A DNA stretch of 64,000 bases, from assembly GCF_014269225.2 (NCBI RefSeq), contig NZ_CP077097.1, positions 3,979,001 to 4,043,000 of the forward strand, in the 5' to 3' direction. This DNA comes from Pseudomonas anuradhapurensis (lineage in GTDB: Bacteria; Pseudomonadota; Gammaproteobacteria; Pseudomonadales; Pseudomonadaceae). Every line of letters starts with the position of its first letter. Within the stretch, counting starts at the first letter, position 1. The notes under the pieces were generated by a model. It worked only from the letters and a program-made list of their open reading frames with translations. It searched no databases and had not been told where the DNA came from. A program made the position numbers and the translations under genes. Shown here piece by piece: positions 10,038 through 20,183 of the stretch.

Positions 10038-10068
10038 AAAAGGCCACTGTTAACGCAGTGGCCTTTTT
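10038..10068 (+). terminator. Terminator of initiator tRNA copy 1
   Basis: AAAAGGCCACTG, short loop, CAGTGGCCTTTTT. Confidence 0.9.
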
Positions 10069-10125
10069 CTTTGTGCGCAGAAAACCTCTGCCAGCAAAAA
10101 TGCTCGAGAAATCAAACGTTAGCGC

Positions 10126-10153
10126 TTGACACCCCCGCCACACACTGTAGAAT
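10126..10153 (+). promoter_or_regulatory. Sigma-70 promoter of initiator tRNA copy 2
   Basis: TTGACA at 10126-10131, 16-base spacer, TAGAAT at 10148-10153; same geometry as copies 1 and 3. Confidence 0.88.
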
Positions 10154-10165
10154 CCGCCCCACTGA

Positions 10166-10242
<77 letters not shown>

Positions 10243-10250
10243 GATTCAAG

Positions 10251-10281
10251 AAAAGGCCACTGTAGACACAGTGGCCTTTTT
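10251..10281 (+). terminator. Terminator of initiator tRNA copy 2
   Basis: AAAAGGCCACTG, loop, CAGTGGCCTTTTT. The stem is the same as for copy 1; only the loop differs. Confidence 0.9.
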
Positions 10282-10326
10282 CTTTGCCCGTAAAAATGTG
10301 CATCGCTAGCCTGAAACGCAAAAACC

Positions 10327-10354
10327 TTGACAGCGACTGCTCAAGCTGTAGAAT
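10327..10354 (+). promoter_or_regulatory. Sigma-70 promoter of initiator tRNA copy 3
   Basis: TTGACA at 10327-10332, 16-base spacer, TAGAAT at 10349-10354. Confidence 0.88.
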
Positions 10355-10366
10355 GCGCCCCTCTGA

Positions 10367-10443
<77 letters not shown>

Positions 10444-10453
10444 GATTCGTCAG

Positions 10454-10492
10454 AACAAACCCCGCCTGTGTAACAGCAGCGCGGGGTTTGTT
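10454..10492 (+). terminator. Terminator of initiator tRNA copy 3
   Basis: AACAAACCCCGC...GCGGGGTTTGTT stem; its sequence is unrelated to the terminators of copies 1 and 2. Confidence 0.85.
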
Positions 10493-10704
10493 GCTTTTCC
10501 ATCCCCTGCTTTTCGTCGCTGCCGTTTTCCCCGCCTTGCCGCCAACCCGCACGCTTGAGAGCTCGCACCGAGGATGAACTATCTTTAACCCTGCCAGCCC
10601 GCTGAAAATGCCGGAGGCCGGAGTAACATTGGATACGTTTTTCTAAGGGACTATCACTTGGCCATCTCTTCCGTTCTCCTCGCGCTGCCAGCCCGGGGCA
10701 ATCC

Positions 10705-13347
10705 ATGACTTCGCACAATCCCGAAACGCCGGTGCCGCTCGCCTCGGCACTACCCGGTGCCGCGCAGCGCCTGCCCTTGCTCGAACGCCTGAGCCGCTAT
10801 CGCCAGCCGATTGGCCTGATGGTGACCCTGGTATTGTTCGCCATGGCCTTGATCGCCTGCCGCCACCTGCTGAGCGAGCTGGACATCTATGCCCTGCACG
10901 ATGCCATGCTCAGCGTGCCAGCCCAGGCATTGCTGGGTGCGTTACTGGCTACCGTGCTCGGCTTCGTCATTCTGCTGGGTTACGAATGGTCGGCCAGCCG
11001 CTATGCCGGCGTGCAGCTGCCGGCGCGCAGCCTGGTGCTGGGCGGTTTCAGTGCCTTTGCCATCGGCAACGCCATCGGCCTGTCGATGCTTTCCGGTGGT
11101 TCGGTGCGCTACCGCCTTTATGCACGGCAAGGGGTGGGCGCAGGCGAAGTGGCACGGATGACCGTCTTCGCCAGCCTGTCACTGGGCTGCGCGCTGCCAC
11201 CGCTGGCCGCCCTGGCGACCTTGACCGATCTGCCGGCAGCCTCGGCCGCCCTGGGCTTGCCAGCTGGCTTGCTGGCAGCTATTGCCAGCGCCGTGCTGCT
11301 GCTGTGTGGGGTGATGGTGGTCGGCTTGTACCGCCGACGCCTGGCCGAGCAGCCCTTGGCCGACAACCTGCTGGTACAGCTGGGCCGCCGCACGCTGCGC
11401 CTGCCCGGCGCGCGCCTGGCCGCCATGCAACTGCTTATCACTGCGCTGGATGTCGCCGCGGCTGCTACCGTGCTGTATCTGCTGCTACCCGAAGCCCCGC
11501 CGTTCGGCGCCTTTGTCCTGGTGTACCTGCTGGCCCTGGCCGCAGGCGTGCTCAGCCACGTACCGGGCGGCGTCGGGGTATTCGAAGCGATCCTGCTGGC
11601 AGCCTTCGCCGACCAGCTTGGCGCAGCCCCGCTGGCGGCGGCCCTGCTGCTGTATCGGCTGATCTACGTCGTGCTGCCCCTGCTGCTGGCCTGCGTGTTG
11701 CTGCTGGCCAACGAAGCCCGGCGCCTGCTGTTCGCCCAGCAGGCGATCAAGGCGGCTTCCGGGCTGGCGGCGCCAGTTCTGTCGATCCTGGTATTCCTAT
11801 CCGGTGTGGTGCTGCTGTTTTCCGGGGCCACGCCCGAGATCGACACGCGCCTGGAGCACATGGGCTTCCTGGTGCCGCACCGCCTGATCGATGCCTCGCA
11901 CTTCGGCGCCAGCCTGATCGGCGTGCTGTGCCTGTTGCTGGCCCAAGGCCTGCGCCGACGCCTGTCCGCCGCTTGGCTGCTGACCACGGTACTGCTGCTG
12001 GTCGGCGCGCTGCTGTCGCTGCTCAAGGGGTTCGACTGGGAAGAAGCCAGCCTGCTGACCTCGACCGCCGCCCTGCTCGCCCTGTTCCGCCGTTCTTTCT
12101 ATCGCCCCAGCCGCTTGCTGGAACTGCCGTTCTCGCCAGTGTTCCTGGTGGCCAGCGCCTGCGTGGTCGGGGCATCGGTATGGCTGTTGCTGTTCGCCTA
12201 CCAGGATGTGCCCTACAGCCATCAGCTGTGGTGGCAGTTCACCCTTGATGCCGACGCGCCACGTGGCCTGCGCGCCGCCATGGGTAGCGCACTGCTGCTG
12301 GCGGCCGTGGCTCTGACCTGGTTGCTGCGCACCGCACCGCCTGTGATCCACCTGCCCGATGAACAGGAACTGCAGCGCGCCAACCGCATTCTGCTGGCCT
12401 CTGACCAGCCCGATGGCGGCCTGGCCCTGACCGGCGACAAGGCGCTGCTGTTCCACCCGGGCGACAACGCCTTCCTCATGTACGCGCGCCGTGGCCGCAG
12501 CCTGGTGGCCCTGTATGACCCGATCGGCCCGGCCCAGGAACGCGCCGAGATGATCTGGCAATTCCGTGACCTGTGCGACCTGCACCATGCCCGGCCGGTG
12601 TTCTACCAGGTGCGCGCCGAGAACCTGCCGTTCTACATGGACATCGGCCTGACCGCTCTGAAACTGGGCGAAGAAGCACGGGTCGACCTGCGCCGTTTCG
12701 ACCTGGAAGCCAAGGGCAAGGAGATGAAGGACCTGCGCTACACCTGGAACCGCGGCGGCCGTGACGGTTTGAGCCTGGAAATCCACGAACCCGGCCACGC
12801 CCCGCTGGCAGAGCTGAAGGAAATTTCCGATGCCTGGCTCGGCGGCAAGAACGTCCGCGAGAAAGGCTTCTCGCTGGGGCGCTTCAGCCCTGAGTACCTG
12901 CAGCACTTCCGCATTGCCCTGATCCGCTTCCAGGGCCGCCCGGTGGCCTTCGCCAACCTGCTGGAAACCCACGGCAAGGAGCTGGCCAGCCTCGACCTGA
13001 TGCGCGCGCACCCCGAGGCGCCGAAGCTGACCATGGAATTCATGATGATCGGCCTGATCCTGCACTACAAAAGCCATGACTACGCCCGCTTCAGCCTGGG
13101 CATGGTACCGCTTTCCGGCCTGCAGCCGCGGCGTGGCGCACCGCTGACCCAGCGCCTGGGTTCGATGGTGTTCCGCCGCGGCGAGCAGCTGTACAACTTC
13201 CAGGGGCTCCGTCGCTTCAAGGACAAATTCCAACCGGACTGGGAACCCCGCTACATGGCCGTGCCGGCCGGGCTTGACCCGCTGGTGGCACTGGCCGACA
13301 CCGCCGCCCTGATCGCAGGCGGCTTGACTGGATTGGTGAAACGTTGA
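10705..13347 (+). CDS. mprF: Aminoacyl-phosphatidylglycerol synthase/flippase (MprF family)
   Basis: An 880-residue inner-membrane protein. Residues 1 to about 540 form many transmembrane segments, the flippase part. From about residue 560 the cytoplasmic DUF2156-type synthase domain runs from DKALLFHPGDNAFLMYARRG to the LYNFQGLRRFKDKFQPDWEPRY end that typifies the family. MprF moves lysine or alanine from charged tRNA to phosphatidylglycerol, reducing membrane negative charge and sensitivity to cationic peptides. The P. aeruginosa counterpart (PA0920) makes alanyl-phosphatidylglycerol; which amino acid is used here cannot be read from sequence. Its stop overlaps the start of the hydrolase gene (TGATG). 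Confidence 0.93.
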   Translation: MTSHNPETPVPLASALPGAAQRLPLLERLSRYRQPIGLMVTLVLFAMALIACRHLLSELDIYALHDAMLSVPAQALLGALLATVLGFVILLGYEWSASRYAGVQLPARSLVLGGFSAFAIGNAIGLSMLSGGSVRYRLYARQGVGAGEVARMTVFASLSLGCALPPLAALATLTDLPAASAALGLPAGLLAAIASAVLLLCGVMVVGLYRRRLAEQPLADNLLVQLGRRTLRLPGARLAAMQLLITALDVAAAATVLYLLLPEAPPFGAFVLVYLLALAAGVLSHVPGGVGVFEAILLAAFADQLGAAPLAAALLLYRLIYVVLPLLLACVLLLANEARRLLFAQQAIKAASGLAAPVLSILVFLSGVVLLFSGATPEIDTRLEHMGFLVPHRLIDASHFGASLIGVLCLLLAQGLRRRLSAAWLLTTVLLLVGALLSLLKGFDWEEASLLTSTAALLALFRRSFYRPSRLLELPFSPVFLVASACVVGASVWLLLFAYQDVPYSHQLWWQFTLDADAPRGLRAAMGSALLLAAVALTWLLRTAPPVIHLPDEQELQRANRILLASDQPDGGLALTGDKALLFHPGDNAFLMYARRGRSLVALYDPIGPAQERAEMIWQFRDLCDLHHARPVFYQVRAENLPFYMDIGLTALKLGEEARVDLRRFDLEAKGKEMKDLRYTWNRGGRDGLSLEIHEPGHAPLAELKEISDAWLGGKNVREKGFSLGRFSPEYLQHFRIALIRFQGRPVAFANLLETHGKELASLDLMRAHPEAPKLTMEFMMIGLILHYKSHDYARFSLGMVPLSGLQPRRGAPLTQRLGSMVFRRGEQLYNFQGLRRFKDKFQPDWEPRYMAVPAGLDPLVALADTAALIAGGLTGLVKR

Positions 13348-14639
13348 TGACCCGTCGCTTTTGGCTGTACTTGCTGATTCCCCTGCTGCTGGCCGCCCTG
13401 GGGGGTGCGCTGGCGTTCTGGCTGTGGACGCACCCGGCCCCCGAGGCGCGCCTGGAGCAACTGAGCATCAATGACACGCCGATTACCCGCGTGACGCCAG
13501 GCGTGCACCCCAAGGCCCGGGTGGCCATCGGTGTGCCGCAGGACCAGGCACTGACCGACAAGCAGCTGCTGGACTTGGCCAAGGCCGGCGAAGCGCAACT
13601 GGTGCAGGTGATCCTGCCGCCCAATGACTGCAGCAAGCAGCAGCAAGCCATGGACCAGGCCCTGGCCCAGTTGCCGCAGAAGCCGACCCTGGTTGCCGGT
13701 ATCGGCCCTGGCGCGGCCCAGGCCTGGCGCTGGCTGGCCAGCCAGAATGACGACAAGGCGCGGGCGATTTCAGTGGACTTCAGCCTGGAACAACCCGGTT
13801 GCCAGGCGCCACTGCCGAAATCGGCCGCCCACGGGCACTGGAATGTCGCCTGGAACGACAACCCGGATGACGCCAGCGCCGCTTTCGTGCGTGACCAGGC
13901 CAATGCTGAAACCAGCATCAGCGACTACGACATCCACCTGCCCCAGGTGCTCAAGGCGCAACTGACCCAGGCCCTGGTCGGCCACGACGGCAACGCCCTG
14001 GCCATCCCGGTGGTCGAGGTGCCTGCCGGGCAAACCACCGACACGGTCACCCTGTTCCTCTCGGGTGATGGCGGCTGGCGTGACCTGGACCGTGACGTGG
14101 CCGGGGAAATGGCCAAGCTGGGCTACCCGGTGGTGGGCATCGACACGCTGCGCTACTACTGGCAGCACAAGACCCCGGAACAAAGCGCCGCCGACCTGTC
14201 CGAGCTGATGCAGCATTACCGGCAGAAATGGGGCACCAAGCGCTTCGTGCTGACCGGCTATTCGTTCGGTGCCGACGTGCTGCCGGCGATCTACAACCGC
14301 CTGCCGGTCGAGGACCAGCAGCGTATCGACGCGGTGATGCTGCTGGCCTTTGCCCGCAGTGGCAGCTTCGAGATCGAAGTCGAAGGCTGGCTCGGCAAGG
14401 AAGGCCAGGAAGCCCCGACCGGGCCGGAAATGGCCAGGCTGCCGGCGTCCAAGGTGGTGTGCGTGTACGGCGTCGAGGAAACCGACGAGAGCGGCTGCAC
14501 CGACAAGACTGCGGTAGGCGAGCGTCTGAAACTGCCAGGTGGGCACCACTTCGACGAGAACTACCCGGCACTGGCCAAGCGCCTGATCGGCGAGATCGAG
14601 ACGCGTCAGGGCAAGTCGAACGTGGCTGCACAGAACTGA
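13347..14639 (+). CDS. AcvB/VirJ-type hydrolase, probable aminoacyl-PG hydrolase
   Basis: A 430-residue protein with an N-terminal signal or anchor (FWLYLLIPLLLAALGGALAFWLW) and a C-terminal alpha/beta-hydrolase domain. The nucleophile elbow is GYSFG near residue 305, with a late GGHHFDENY carrying the likely catalytic His. It belongs to the AcvB/VirJ family; the P. aeruginosa neighbour of mprF (PA0919) hydrolyses alanyl-phosphatidylglycerol in the periplasm. The overlapping start with mprF shows translational coupling, so a synthase/hydrolase pair setting aminoacylated lipid levels is the best reading. Confidence 0.88.
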   Translation: MTRRFWLYLLIPLLLAALGGALAFWLWTHPAPEARLEQLSINDTPITRVTPGVHPKARVAIGVPQDQALTDKQLLDLAKAGEAQLVQVILPPNDCSKQQQAMDQALAQLPQKPTLVAGIGPGAAQAWRWLASQNDDKARAISVDFSLEQPGCQAPLPKSAAHGHWNVAWNDNPDDASAAFVRDQANAETSISDYDIHLPQVLKAQLTQALVGHDGNALAIPVVEVPAGQTTDTVTLFLSGDGGWRDLDRDVAGEMAKLGYPVVGIDTLRYYWQHKTPEQSAADLSELMQHYRQKWGTKRFVLTGYSFGADVLPAIYNRLPVEDQQRIDAVMLLAFARSGSFEIEVEGWLGKEGQEAPTGPEMARLPASKVVCVYGVEETDESGCTDKTAVGERLKLPGGHHFDENYPALAKRLIGEIETRQGKSNVAAQN

Positions 14640-14651
14640 TAGCCCCTGAGG

Positions 14652-14783
14652 CCCATTCGCGGGCACACCCGCTCCCACAGGTACTGAAGCCGCGCTTGCA
14701 GGCGTGGCTTCAGCCGCGATCACCGGCACAGCCGGTGCCAGCCACCGCACCGCCTGCTTCGCGGATAAATCCGCTCCTACAGT
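14652..14783. repeat. REP cluster between mprF operon and kup
   Basis: Several REP-type segments: CGCGGGCACACCCGCTCCCACAG, a GAAGCCGCGC/GCGTGGCTTC hairpin, ACCGGCACAGCCGGT, and TTCGCGGATAAATCCGCTCCTACAG. They lie between two convergent genes and probably serve as a transcription end. Confidence 0.8.
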
Positions 14784-14818
14784 TTGAATGCCTTAAGAGC
14801 CCGCGCCTGCCCTGAAAA

Positions 14819-16729
14819 TCAGATTTCGACCTGGGTCCCCAACTCGATCACCCGGTTCAACGGCAGGTTGAAGAAGCGCAGGTTGCCGTTGGCGTTCTTC
14901 AACAGGAATGCGAACAGGTTGCCGCGCCAGCGCGACATACCCTCCAGCCGCGATGCGATCACCGTCTCGCGGCTGAGGAAGTAGGTGGTGCGCATCGGGG
15001 TGAAGTCCAGCTCGTCCAGGTGGCACAGGCGCAACGCCGCCGGCACATCCGGTTCATCCATGAAGCCAAAGTGCAACAGCACGCGGAAGAACCCGTCGCC
15101 ATAGGCCTCCACCTCAAAACGCTCCTGCTCCGGCACCCGCGGCCGGTCCTCGCTGACCACCGTCAACAGTACCACCTGGCTGTGCAGCACCTGGTTATGC
15201 AGCATGTTGTGCAACAGCGCATGGGGCACGGCATCGGAGCGCGCCGTGAGGAACACCGCCGTGCCTTCGACCCGGTGCGGCGGCTGGATGCGGATACTGC
15301 TGATGAACAGTTGCAGCGGCAGCGCGCCTTCGTCGATACGCTCCACCAGGATCTGCTTGCCGCGTTTCCAGGTACTCATCAGCAGGTACAGCACGCCCCC
15401 TGCCAGCACCGGGAAGGCACCGCCCTGGGCAATCTTCGGCACGTTGGCAGCAAAGAACAGCCCGTCGACCAGCAGGAACCCCAGCAGAATCGGCACTGCC
15501 AGCAGCGGCGGCCACTTCCACAGCAGCAGCATCACCGCCGATACCAGGATAGTGGTCATCAGCATGGTACCGGTCACCGCCACGCCATAGGCCGCCGCCA
15601 GGGCGCCGGACGACTCGAAACCAACCACCAGCAATACCACGCCGACCATCAACGTCCAGTTGATCGCGCCAATGTAGATCTGCCCCTGTTCGTCACTGGA
15701 GGTGTGCTGGATCTGCATCCGCGGGATATAGCCCAGCTGGATGGCCTGGCGGGTCAGGGAAAACGCCCCGGAGATCACCGCCTGCGAAGCAATCACCGTG
15801 GCCAGGGTCGCCAGGCCGACCATCGGCAGCAGCGCCCAGCCCGGCGCCAGCAGGTAGAACGGGTTACGGGCGGCCTCCGCATCCTGCAGCAGCAACGCGC
15901 CCTGGCCAAAGTAGTTGAGCACCAGCCCCGGCAGCACCAGGGCAAACCAGGCCCGGGCGATCGGCTTGCGGCCAAAGTGGCCCATGTCGGCATACAGCGC
16001 CTCGGCACCGGTCAGCGCCAGCACCACCGCCCCGAGAATGGCGACGCCCATGCCGGGGTGAACCACGAAGAAGTTCACCGCCCAGATCGGGTTGAATGCC
16101 TTGAGCACTTCCGGGCTCTGCGAGATGCCATACACCCCCAGCGAGCCCAGCGCCACGAACCAGGTGACCATGATCGGGCCGAACAGCTTGCCGATCTTGT
16201 CGGTGCCGTGCTTCTGCACCAGGAACAGCGCTACCAGTATCACCAGCGAAATCGGCACCACCCAGTGGTCGATGCCCTCGAACGCCAGGCCCATGCCTTC
16301 CACCGCCGAGAGTACCGACACGGCCGGGGTGATCATGCTGTCGCCGTAGAACAGCGAAGCCCCAATCAAGCCGCACACCACCATCAGCGTGCGCAACCGC
16401 GGGTACGCCGCCGTGGCCCGCCGCGCCAATGCGGTCAGTGCCATGGTGCCACCTTCGCCCTGGTTGTCGGCACGCAGGATGAACATCACGTACTTGAACG
16501 ACACCACCCATAACAGCGACCAGAGGATCAGCGATAGAATCCCCAGCACGCCGTCATGGTTGACCGGCACCCCGTAACCGCCGGTGAAGACTTCCTTGAG
16601 GGTATATAACGGGCTGGTACCGATATCGCCATAAACCACCCCGACCGCTGCCACCAGCAGGCTCAGCGACCGCGTCGCGCCCTGCTTCCCCTCGTGCCCG
16701 CCCTCGGCGTGACTGCTTGCCTGAACCAT
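14819..16729 (-). CDS. kup: Kup-type low-affinity potassium uptake protein
   Basis: A 636-residue K+/H+ symporter of the KUP family. The signature [19 protein letters not shown] is at about residues 30-48, followed by about 12 membrane segments to residue ~450 and a hydrophilic C-terminal cytoplasmic domain ending [10 protein letters not shown], which matches the family's usual ~620-630 residues. It lies divergent from rimO with about 230 bp between the starts. Confidence 0.95.
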   Translation of the reverse strand: MVQASSHAEGGHEGKQGATRSLSLLVAAVGVVYGDIGTSPLYTLKEVFTGGYGVPVNHDGVLGILSLILWSLLWVVSFKYVMFILRADNQGEGGTMALTALARRATAAYPRLRTLMVVCGLIGASLFYGDSMITPAVSVLSAVEGMGLAFEGIDHWVVPISLVILVALFLVQKHGTDKIGKLFGPIMVTWFVALGSLGVYGISQSPEVLKAFNPIWAVNFFVVHPGMGVAILGAVVLALTGAEALYADMGHFGRKPIARAWFALVLPGLVLNYFGQGALLLQDAEAARNPFYLLAPGWALLPMVGLATLATVIASQAVISGAFSLTRQAIQLGYIPRMQIQHTSSDEQGQIYIGAINWTLMVGVVLLVVGFESSGALAAAYGVAVTGTMLMTTILVSAVMLLLWKWPPLLAVPILLGFLLVDGLFFAANVPKIAQGGAFPVLAGGVLYLLMSTWKRGKQILVERIDEGALPLQLFISSIRIQPPHRVEGTAVFLTARSDAVPHALLHNMLHNQVLHSQVVLLTVVSEDRPRVPEQERFEVEAYGDGFFRVLLHFGFMDEPDVPAALRLCHLDELDFTPMRTTYFLSRETVIASRLEGMSRWRGNLFAFLLKNANGNLRFFNLPLNRVIELGTQVEI

Positions 16730-16963
16730 CGACCACTCCCGCAGACGGCCTTGTAGACCTTGGTATTCTCAATTCCTGCCCAGGCTGGCCTGCAACCTGG
16801 CGCAATGGCGCGAAGCATAGCGCAGCGTTCGTCGTATTTCTGCTGGTCAAGCGACGCAGTGCTCGCTAGAATTGCGCACTTTTTGATCAGAGGCGCCAAA
16901 AGCGCCCGTCAAGATCGCCCCCGATTCCGGCCGGGCGACCTGCATTCAATTCCGAGGTTAGTC

Positions 16964-18295
16964 ATGTCCACCACGCCCGCCACCCCCAAGGTAGGTTTCG
17001 TAAGCCTGGGTTGCCCGAAAGCCCTGGTCGATTCCGAGCGCATCCTGACCCAGCTGCGCATGGAAGGCTATGAAGTCGTGCCCACCTATGAGGACGCCGA
17101 CGTGGTGGTGGTCAACACCTGCGGCTTCATCGACAGCGCCAAGGCCGAGTCGCTGGAAGTGATCGGCGAAGCGATCAAGGAAAACGGCAAGGTCATCGTC
17201 ACCGGCTGCATGGGTGTCGAGGAAGGCAGCATCCGTGAGGTGCACCCGAGCGTGCTGTCGGTCACCGGCCCGCAGCAGTACGAGCAGGTGGTCAACGCCG
17301 TGCACGAAGTGGTGCCGCCACGCCAGGACCACAACCCGCTGATCGACCTGGTGCCGCCGCAGGGCGTCAAGCTGACCCCGCGCCACTATGCGTACCTGAA
17401 AATTTCCGAAGGCTGCAACCACAGCTGCAGCTTCTGCATCATCCCGTCGATGCGCGGCAAACTGGTCAGCCGCCCGGTCGGTGAAGTGCTGAGCGAGGCC
17501 GAGCGCCTGGTCAAGGCCGGGGTCAAGGAGATCCTGGTAATTTCCCAGGACACCAGCGCCTACGGCGTCGACGTCAAGTACAAGACCGACTTCTGGAATG
17601 GCCGCCCGGTCAAGACCCGCATGCTCGAGCTGTGCGAAGCCCTGAGCAGCCTGGGCGCCTGGGTCCGCCTGCACTATGTCTACCCGTACCCGAACGTCGA
17701 CGACGTGATCCCGCTGATGGCCGCCGGCAAGATCCTGCCGTACCTGGACATCCCGTTCCAGCATGCCAGCCCGAAAGTGCTCAAGGCCATGAAGCGCCCG
17801 GCCTTCGAAGACCGCACCCTGGCCCGCATCAAGCAATGGCGCGAACAGTGCCCGGAGCTGGTGATCCGCTCCACCTTCATCGTCGGCTTCCCGGGCGAGA
17901 CCGAGGAAGACTTCCAGTACCTGCTTGACTGGCTGAGCGAAGCCCAGCTGGACCGCGTGGGCTGCTTCCAGTACTCGCCGGTGGAAGGCGCCCCGGCCAA
18001 CGACCTGGGCCTGGAAGAAGTACCGGACGAGGTCAAGCAGGACCGTTGGGACCGCTTCATGGCCCACCAGCAGGCCATCAGTGCTGCCCGCCTGCAGCTG
18101 CGTATCGGCAAGGAGATCGACGTGCTGATCGACGAAGTCGAAGAACAGGGCTCGGTTGGCCGCAGCTTCTTCGACGCCCCGGAAATCGACGGCAGCGTGT
18201 TCATCGACGGCGATCATGGCTTCAAGCCAGGCGACAAGGTGCGTTGCCGGGTGGTGGATGCCGACGAGTACGACCTCTGGGCTGAACCGATCTGA
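16964..18295 (+). CDS. rimO: Ribosomal protein S12 methylthiotransferase
   Basis: A 443-residue radical-SAM enzyme that methylthiolates Asp of ribosomal protein S12. Three N-terminal cysteines of the auxiliary cluster ([26 protein letters not shown]), the radical [11 protein letters not shown] motif near residue 150 and a C-terminal TRAM domain are visible. The start [12 protein letters not shown] at 16964 is preferred (CCGAGG upstream); the longer open frame upstream lies in the kup-rimO promoter region. Confidence 0.96.
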   Translation: MSTTPATPKVGFVSLGCPKALVDSERILTQLRMEGYEVVPTYEDADVVVVNTCGFIDSAKAESLEVIGEAIKENGKVIVTGCMGVEEGSIREVHPSVLSVTGPQQYEQVVNAVHEVVPPRQDHNPLIDLVPPQGVKLTPRHYAYLKISEGCNHSCSFCIIPSMRGKLVSRPVGEVLSEAERLVKAGVKEILVISQDTSAYGVDVKYKTDFWNGRPVKTRMLELCEALSSLGAWVRLHYVYPYPNVDDVIPLMAAGKILPYLDIPFQHASPKVLKAMKRPAFEDRTLARIKQWREQCPELVIRSTFIVGFPGETEEDFQYLLDWLSEAQLDRVGCFQYSPVEGAPANDLGLEEVPDEVKQDRWDRFMAHQQAISAARLQLRIGKEIDVLIDEVEEQGSVGRSFFDAPEIDGSVFIDGDHGFKPGDKVRCRVVDADEYDLWAEPI

Positions 18296-18310
18296 CCCCG
18301 CGGTAGCACG

Positions 18311-18348
18311 AAAAGGCCCTGTTCCGGCTGCCGGAGCAGGGCCTTTTT
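18311..18348 (+). terminator. Intrinsic terminator after rimO
   Basis: AAAAGGCCCTG, a loop that can itself pair (CCGG...CCGG), CAGGGCCTTTTT, 16 bases after the stop. Confidence 0.9.
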
Positions 18349-18425
18349 GCATCAGGGCAGCGGGTGAGCGCTGACTGACGGCTGGCCTGCTATGTTGTCA
18401 GGGTGCCCCTCGAGGAATCCTGCCC

Positions 18426-18878
18426 ATGCATTCGACAATGACCTTGCAAACCCCGCGCTTGAGGGACTACGACGAACTGGTACAGGTGTGGGAAGACTCG
18501 GTACGCGCCACCCACGACTTTCTGCCTGAGGGCTACATCCAGTTGCTGCGCGAACACGTGCTGCGCCGCTACCTCGATGCGGTGATGCTGGTCTGCTGCA
18601 AGGATCGCCAACGCATCTGTGGCTTCGCCGGGGTCGCCAACGGGCGCGTGGACATGCTGTTCGTCGCCCCGGACTACCGCGGCAAAGGGGTTGGCAAGCG
18701 CCTCTTGCACTATGCCATCGACGAGCTGAATGCCGAACGCCTGGACGTCAACGAACAGAACCCACAGGCCCTGGGCTTCTACCTGCATGAAGGCTTCGAG
18801 GTGATTGGCCGTTCGGCAACCGATGGCCTGGGCCAGCCCTACCCGTTGCTGCACATGCGCCTGCGCAAAACGGCGTAA
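18426..18878 (+). CDS. GNAT-family N-acetyltransferase
   Basis: A 150-residue GNAT enzyme with the acetyl-CoA pyrophosphate loop RGKGVG at about residue 82, preceded by VDMLFVAPDY (motif A strand), then the LDVNEQNPQALGFYLHEGF segment characteristic of motif B. It resembles the small YjaB-like group. The ATG at 18426 has AGGA upstream. Substrate unknown. Confidence 0.88.
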   Translation: MHSTMTLQTPRLRDYDELVQVWEDSVRATHDFLPEGYIQLLREHVLRRYLDAVMLVCCKDRQRICGFAGVANGRVDMLFVAPDYRGKGVGKRLLHYAIDELNAERLDVNEQNPQALGFYLHEGFEVIGRSATDGLGQPYPLLHMRLRKTA

Positions 18879-18956
18879 ATGACACAGATTCCCAGCCCCT
18901 GCGCCGCGCAGGCAGGTACAATGCAGTCTTTCCCCTGCCTTTGCGAAAACGCCGTC

Positions 18957-19667
18957 ATGTCCGAACCCGTCCGCCTGTCCAAACGCCTCATCGAGCAGCT
19001 CGGCTGTTCCCGCCGCGAGGCCGAGCTGTATATCGAAGGCGGCTGGGTCACGGTCGATGGCCTGGTGGTCGAACAGCCGCAGTTCAAGGTCGCGCAGCAG
19101 CGCGTCGAGTTGCTGCCTGGCGCCCGTGCCGAAACGCTGGAGCCGGTCACCCTGCTGCTGAACCAGCCGGCGGGAGCAAGCAGCGAAGCCGCCCGCGCCG
19201 AGATGAGCATGAGCAACCTCAGCGCGGCCCACCGCGAAGGCGTACGTGCCCTGCACGGGCACTTTGCCCGGCAGGCCTGCGTGGCACCGCTGGAGCCCGG
19301 CGCCAGCGGCCTGCAGGTATTTACCCAGGACTGGCGGGTAACCCGCAAGATCGACGCCGACCTGCGCCGCCTGGAGCAGGAGTTCATCGTTGAAGTGCGC
19401 GGCGAGACCACGCCCCAGGCGCTGGAACGCCTGGCACGCGGGGCCAGCCGCAATGACCGCGAGCTGCCCAGGGCCAAGGCCAGCTGGCAGAACGAGACCC
19501 ACCTGCGCATGGCCCTGAAGAACCCGCAGCCAGGGCAGATTGCCGAGCTGTGCGCGTACCTGCGCCTGGAGCTGGTCAGCATGCGCCGCATCCGCCTGGG
19601 CGGTGTGTCGATGGGCAAGCTACCGCTGGGCCAGTGGCGCTACCTGGCCGCTACCGAACGTTTCTAA
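18957..19667 (+). CDS. RsuA/RluB/E/F-type pseudouridine synthase with altered catalytic motif
   Basis: A 236-residue protein with an N-terminal S4 RNA-binding domain (RLSKRLIEQLGCSRREAELYIEGGWVTVDG split over residues 6-35) and an RsuA-type synthase domain ending MRRIRLGGVSMGKLPLGQWRYL. The catalytic motif normally reads GRLDxxTxGLLLxT; here it reads APLEPGASGLQVFT, with Glu113 in place of the essential Asp and no preceding Arg. The fold is kept, so it may be a binding-only or low-activity relative; rRNA target unknown. The start MSEPVRLS is chosen over an earlier in-frame one. Confidence 0.85.
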   Translation: MSEPVRLSKRLIEQLGCSRREAELYIEGGWVTVDGLVVEQPQFKVAQQRVELLPGARAETLEPVTLLLNQPAGASSEAARAEMSMSNLSAAHREGVRALHGHFARQACVAPLEPGASGLQVFTQDWRVTRKIDADLRRLEQEFIVEVRGETTPQALERLARGASRNDRELPRAKASWQNETHLRMALKNPQPGQIAELCAYLRLELVSMRRIRLGGVSMGKLPLGQWRYLAATERF

Positions 19668-19715
19668 GCAATACGCCGCGCCCACAGCGCGGCACCTGAA
19701 CAGGATTCTGCAGCA

Positions 19716-20177
19716 ATGAACCACAACGACGTCCTGCGCAGCCTGCGCTACATGCTCAAGGTGAACGACGCCAAGATGGCCGAGATCATCGGGCTAACCG
19801 GCCTCGACGTGCATCCCCTGGTGCTGGCCACCTACCTGAAGAAGGAAGACGAGGAAGGCTTCGTGCGTTGCCCGGAGCGGGTCATGGCGCACTTTCTCGA
19901 TGGCCTGGTGATCCACCGTCGCGGCAAGGATGACAGCCGCCCGCAGCAGCCGATCGAACTGCCGGTGACCAACAACCTGATCCTGAAGAAGCTGCGGGTA
20001 GCCTTCGAGCTCAAGGAAGATGACCTGCATGCCATCCTCAAATCGGTCAACTTCCCGGTCAGCAAACCCGAGCTCAGCGCGCTGTTCCGCAAGGTCGGCC
20101 ATGACAACTATCGCCCGTGTGGCGACCAGTTGCTGCGCAACTTCCTCAAGGGCCTGACCCTGCGCGTACGTGGCTGA
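19716..20177 (+). CDS. DUF1456 (YehS-like) protein
   Basis: A 153-residue protein made of two repeated helical modules, each starting with a (N)LRxLRxxxxxxD-like pattern: DVLRSLRYMLKVNDAKMAEI at the N-terminus and LILKKLRVAFELKEDDLHAI near residue 88. This is the duplicated DUF1456 layout of E. coli YehS. Function is not known. It lies between the pseudouridine synthase gene and trmO, all in one direction with short gaps. Confidence 0.88.
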   Translation: MNHNDVLRSLRYMLKVNDAKMAEIIGLTGLDVHPLVLATYLKKEDEEGFVRCPERVMAHFLDGLVIHRRGKDDSRPQQPIELPVTNNLILKKLRVAFELKEDDLHAILKSVNFPVSKPELSALFRKVGHDNYRPCGDQLLRNFLKGLTLRVRG

Positions 20178-20183
20178 GCAGCC

